From NCBI RefSeq assembly GCF_000293805.1, contig NZ_AMBZ01000005.1, positions 186,001 through 250,000 of the forward strand: 64,000 nt of DNA. Direction: 5' to 3'. The translations under genes were made by a program, and so were the position numbers. Each line of letters opens with the position of its first letter. Positions within the stretch are counted from its first letter, which is position 1. Below are positions 62,603 through 64,000 of the stretch, piece after piece. Origin of the DNA: Paenibacillus alvei DSM 29. Lineage in GTDB: Bacteria > Bacillota > Bacilli > Paenibacillales > Paenibacillaceae. Under the pieces are notes generated by a model. The model saw nothing but the letters and a program-made list of their open reading frames with translations, was not told the DNA's origin and did not search any database.

Positions 62603-64000
62603 ATGGATTCACATGTAGACAAGCAAATCCGCGAACGGCTGGCCGCTGATCTCGGCTCTGGAATTCCCAAGCTCGTGAAATCGCGATTGGAACAAACGCT
62701 TCACTCGCTGGAAACCGAGCCTGCGCCTGCTGCGGAACTTCTTGATATACGCAACAGCCTGAACAGCAAACGAAGACGCAAAGCTTGGTATGTCGCCGTG
62801 TCGGCCCTGCTCATCATCAGCGGGATATTAGCTTCGGGCTTCATTTCACCCGTTATGGCCGAAACGCTCAAAAAAGTGCCCTTTATCGGGCAAATCTTCG
62901 ATTCGCTTGGCGATGACCTGCTGCAGCATGCCAATCGGAACGGCATGTCCGTTCCCGTGAATCTTAGCGCGACGGACAACGGCATCACATTGACCATTAC
63001 AGAAATATTGTACGACGGCGCTCAAATCAAGCTCGGGTTCAAGGAGGAATCGCAGGCGGAGCTTCCTGTTATTACGCCTAACTATCAAAGATTCGAAATG
63101 CCCAATTTGAGCAGTGACGACCCGACGATATCTTGGATCTATGCCATGACGAAAACACAAGCCAAGTCCCCGACCGAGCATTTCGGCATTTTGACGTTCG
63201 GATCAATGAATGGCGAGATACTGGAGCAAAGCGACAAGATTCCGGATAACTTTACCCTCTCTTTTACGATCAAGCAGGTCGGTGACGTTAACGGAGTTAA
63301 AGGGAACTGGGAGTTCCATGTTCCCATCAAGCTGAATAACGCGCCTACCAAAAAAATATCGGTCATGGAAACAAAAAAAACGCTGGACGGGCGCGGCTAT
63401 ATCACGCTGCAATCCGTTATCGCTTCGCCGCTTGGCACGGAAATCCGGTTTTTGACCCAATCCAGTCAGACTGCCCGCAAAGCTAATAGTCCCGATTTCA
63501 CAGGGCTTGACATCAGCTTCCTCGTCATAGACGAGAACGGCAATGAGATTGCATGGGAAGGAGGACGCGGCAGATATAGCGGAACGCGGCCGAAGAATGC
63601 AGAGTACGAAATGCTGTATCAGTATGCGCCACTGGCCGAGCATGTGAAATCGATCCGCTTCCTGCCTGTCGGGAGAGCAAATCGGTACGGGGATGTAGCC
63701 ATTCCGTTAGACCTAAACGCTCTGCCATGCAAGCTGCAGCAAGGCGATATCGGTTCCGTTACGGTAAAGAGCCTAATGTTCGAACAGGACAAAACAATTG
63801 TCCATTATGATATTAAAGGCGATTGGCCGTCAGCTCAGTCCCAAAGGCTTGTATTCATTCAAGGCAAGCAGAAACATCTTACTTACAAATGGAACACAAA
63901 ACTATTGAGCAAAAGCAACGGGATACATTCCTATGTTAGCGAGTATGAGCCCATGGATAAAAATCAGGAGATTAAATTGTATACACCCAAGATGACCAAG
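62603..64000 (+). CDS. DUF4179-type anti-sigma factor (3' end outside window)
   Basis: 466 codons present and open to the right edge. Cytoplasmic N-terminus (MDSHVDKQIRERLAADLGSG), one membrane helix (WYVAVSALLIISGILASGFI about 62-82), then PVMAETLKKVPFIGQIFDSL and a large outer part with beta repeats; ITLTITEILYDGAQIKLGFK starts the DUF4179 domain. These proteins hold ECF sigma factors until an outside signal. ATG 62603 directly follows the sigma factor stop, AAAGGAG 12 bases upstream. Not listed by simple open-frame searches because no stop is in the window. Confidence 0.85.
   Translation, partial: MDSHVDKQIRERLAADLGSGIPKLVKSRLEQTLHSLETEPAPAAELLDIRNSLNSKRRRKAWYVAVSALLIISGILASGFISPVMAETLKKVPFIGQIFDSLGDDLLQHANRNGMSVPVNLSATDNGITLTITEILYDGAQIKLGFKEESQAELPVITPNYQRFEMPNLSSDDPTISWIYAMTKTQAKSPTEHFGILTFGSMNGEILEQSDKIPDNFTLSFTIKQVGDVNGVKGNWEFHVPIKLNNAPTKKISVMETKKTLDGRGYITLQSVIASPLGTEIRFLTQSSQTARKANSPDFTGLDISFLVIDENGNEIAWEGGRGRYSGTRPKNAEYEMLYQYAPLAEHVKSIRFLPVGRANRYGDVAIPLDLNALPCKLQQGDIGSVTVKSLMFEQDKTIVHYDIKGDWPSAQSQRLVFIQGKQKHLTYKWNTKLLSKSNGIHSYVSEYEPMDKNQEIKLYTPKMTK

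Overview
The window reads as a chromosomal segment of a spore-forming, moderate-GC Gram-positive, most like Paenibacillus or a close relative. Pointers are Bacillales-type gene sets: ilvB-ilvN-ilvC-leuA behind a leucine-type T-box leader, infC-rpmI-rplT behind an L20-type attenuator with an AUU start for infC, the ytqA/ytqB-type tRNA-modification pair, DUF1540 and DUF1360 proteins, a YtxJ-like protein, a CgeB-like glycosyltransferase, strong GGAGG ribosome sites, and frequent GTG/TTG starts. The genus is an inference; no rRNA or tRNA lies in the window.

Layout. 1-10.4 kb is a glycan locus: the 3' end of a mannose-1-phosphate guanylyltransferase, three glycosyltransferases on the plus strand, a convergent minus-strand operon (DUF4214 piece, GT2-GT4 fusion, GT2, DUF1796), then a methyltransferase, a CatB-like O-acetyltransferase and two related methyltransferases that are both broken. 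10.5-19.6 kb holds mostly unrecognised genes that look like cell- or spore-surface parts: two propeller-plus-coiled-coil proteins, a hydrophobic Ala/Val-rich protein, a Cys-rich protein, a possible catalytically dead amidase_3-like protein, a JAMM peptidase, a CgeB-like glycosyltransferase, DUF1360 and YtxJ. I infer a spore-surface glycoprotein assembly region. 19.7-26.6 kb holds selD and the branched-chain amino acid operon (ilvB-ilvN-ilvC-leuA, minus strand) with its T-box and a near-consensus promoter.

26.7-36 kb is mixed housekeeping: an ADP-ribosylglycohydrolase, the deletion-fusion remnant of an ABC sugar transporter, a GNAT, a Gly/Tyr-rich protein, a nucleoid-associated NdpA-like protein, DUF1540, a broken secreted DUF3298-like gene, a thioesterase, infC-rpmI-rplT and a frameshifted membrane glycosyltransferase. 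36.8-44.3 kb carries a PAP2 phosphatase, a UgtP/MGDG-type glycolipid synthase, trmB, a decayed IS1595-type transposase, mnmL-mnmM, a VOC protein, manA (which could feed the mannose pathway seen at the left edge) and a YbaK-type deacylase. 44.3-53.8 kb is a signalling and resistance area: a NarL-type kinase apparently fused to its regulator but split by a frame change, a CPBP protease, an ArsR/MFS pair with a palindromic operator, and an OmpR regulator-kinase-ABC(ATPase, two permeases) set of the lantibiotic-immunity type. 54-64 kb has a B12-binding radical SAM protein, csaA, recQ, an RluA-type pseudouridine synthase, a GNAT, a secreted protein with a decayed partial copy, and an ECF sigma factor with a DUF4179 anti-sigma gene that runs off the right edge.

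Several genes have a single-base frame break inside a homopolymer run (about 7217, 9240, 32046, 32294, 35919-35932) and one in a GC dinucleotide run (45523). They may be real decay, phase variation (best case the G7 run at 7217) or sequence error, and this should be settled before biological meaning is given to them.
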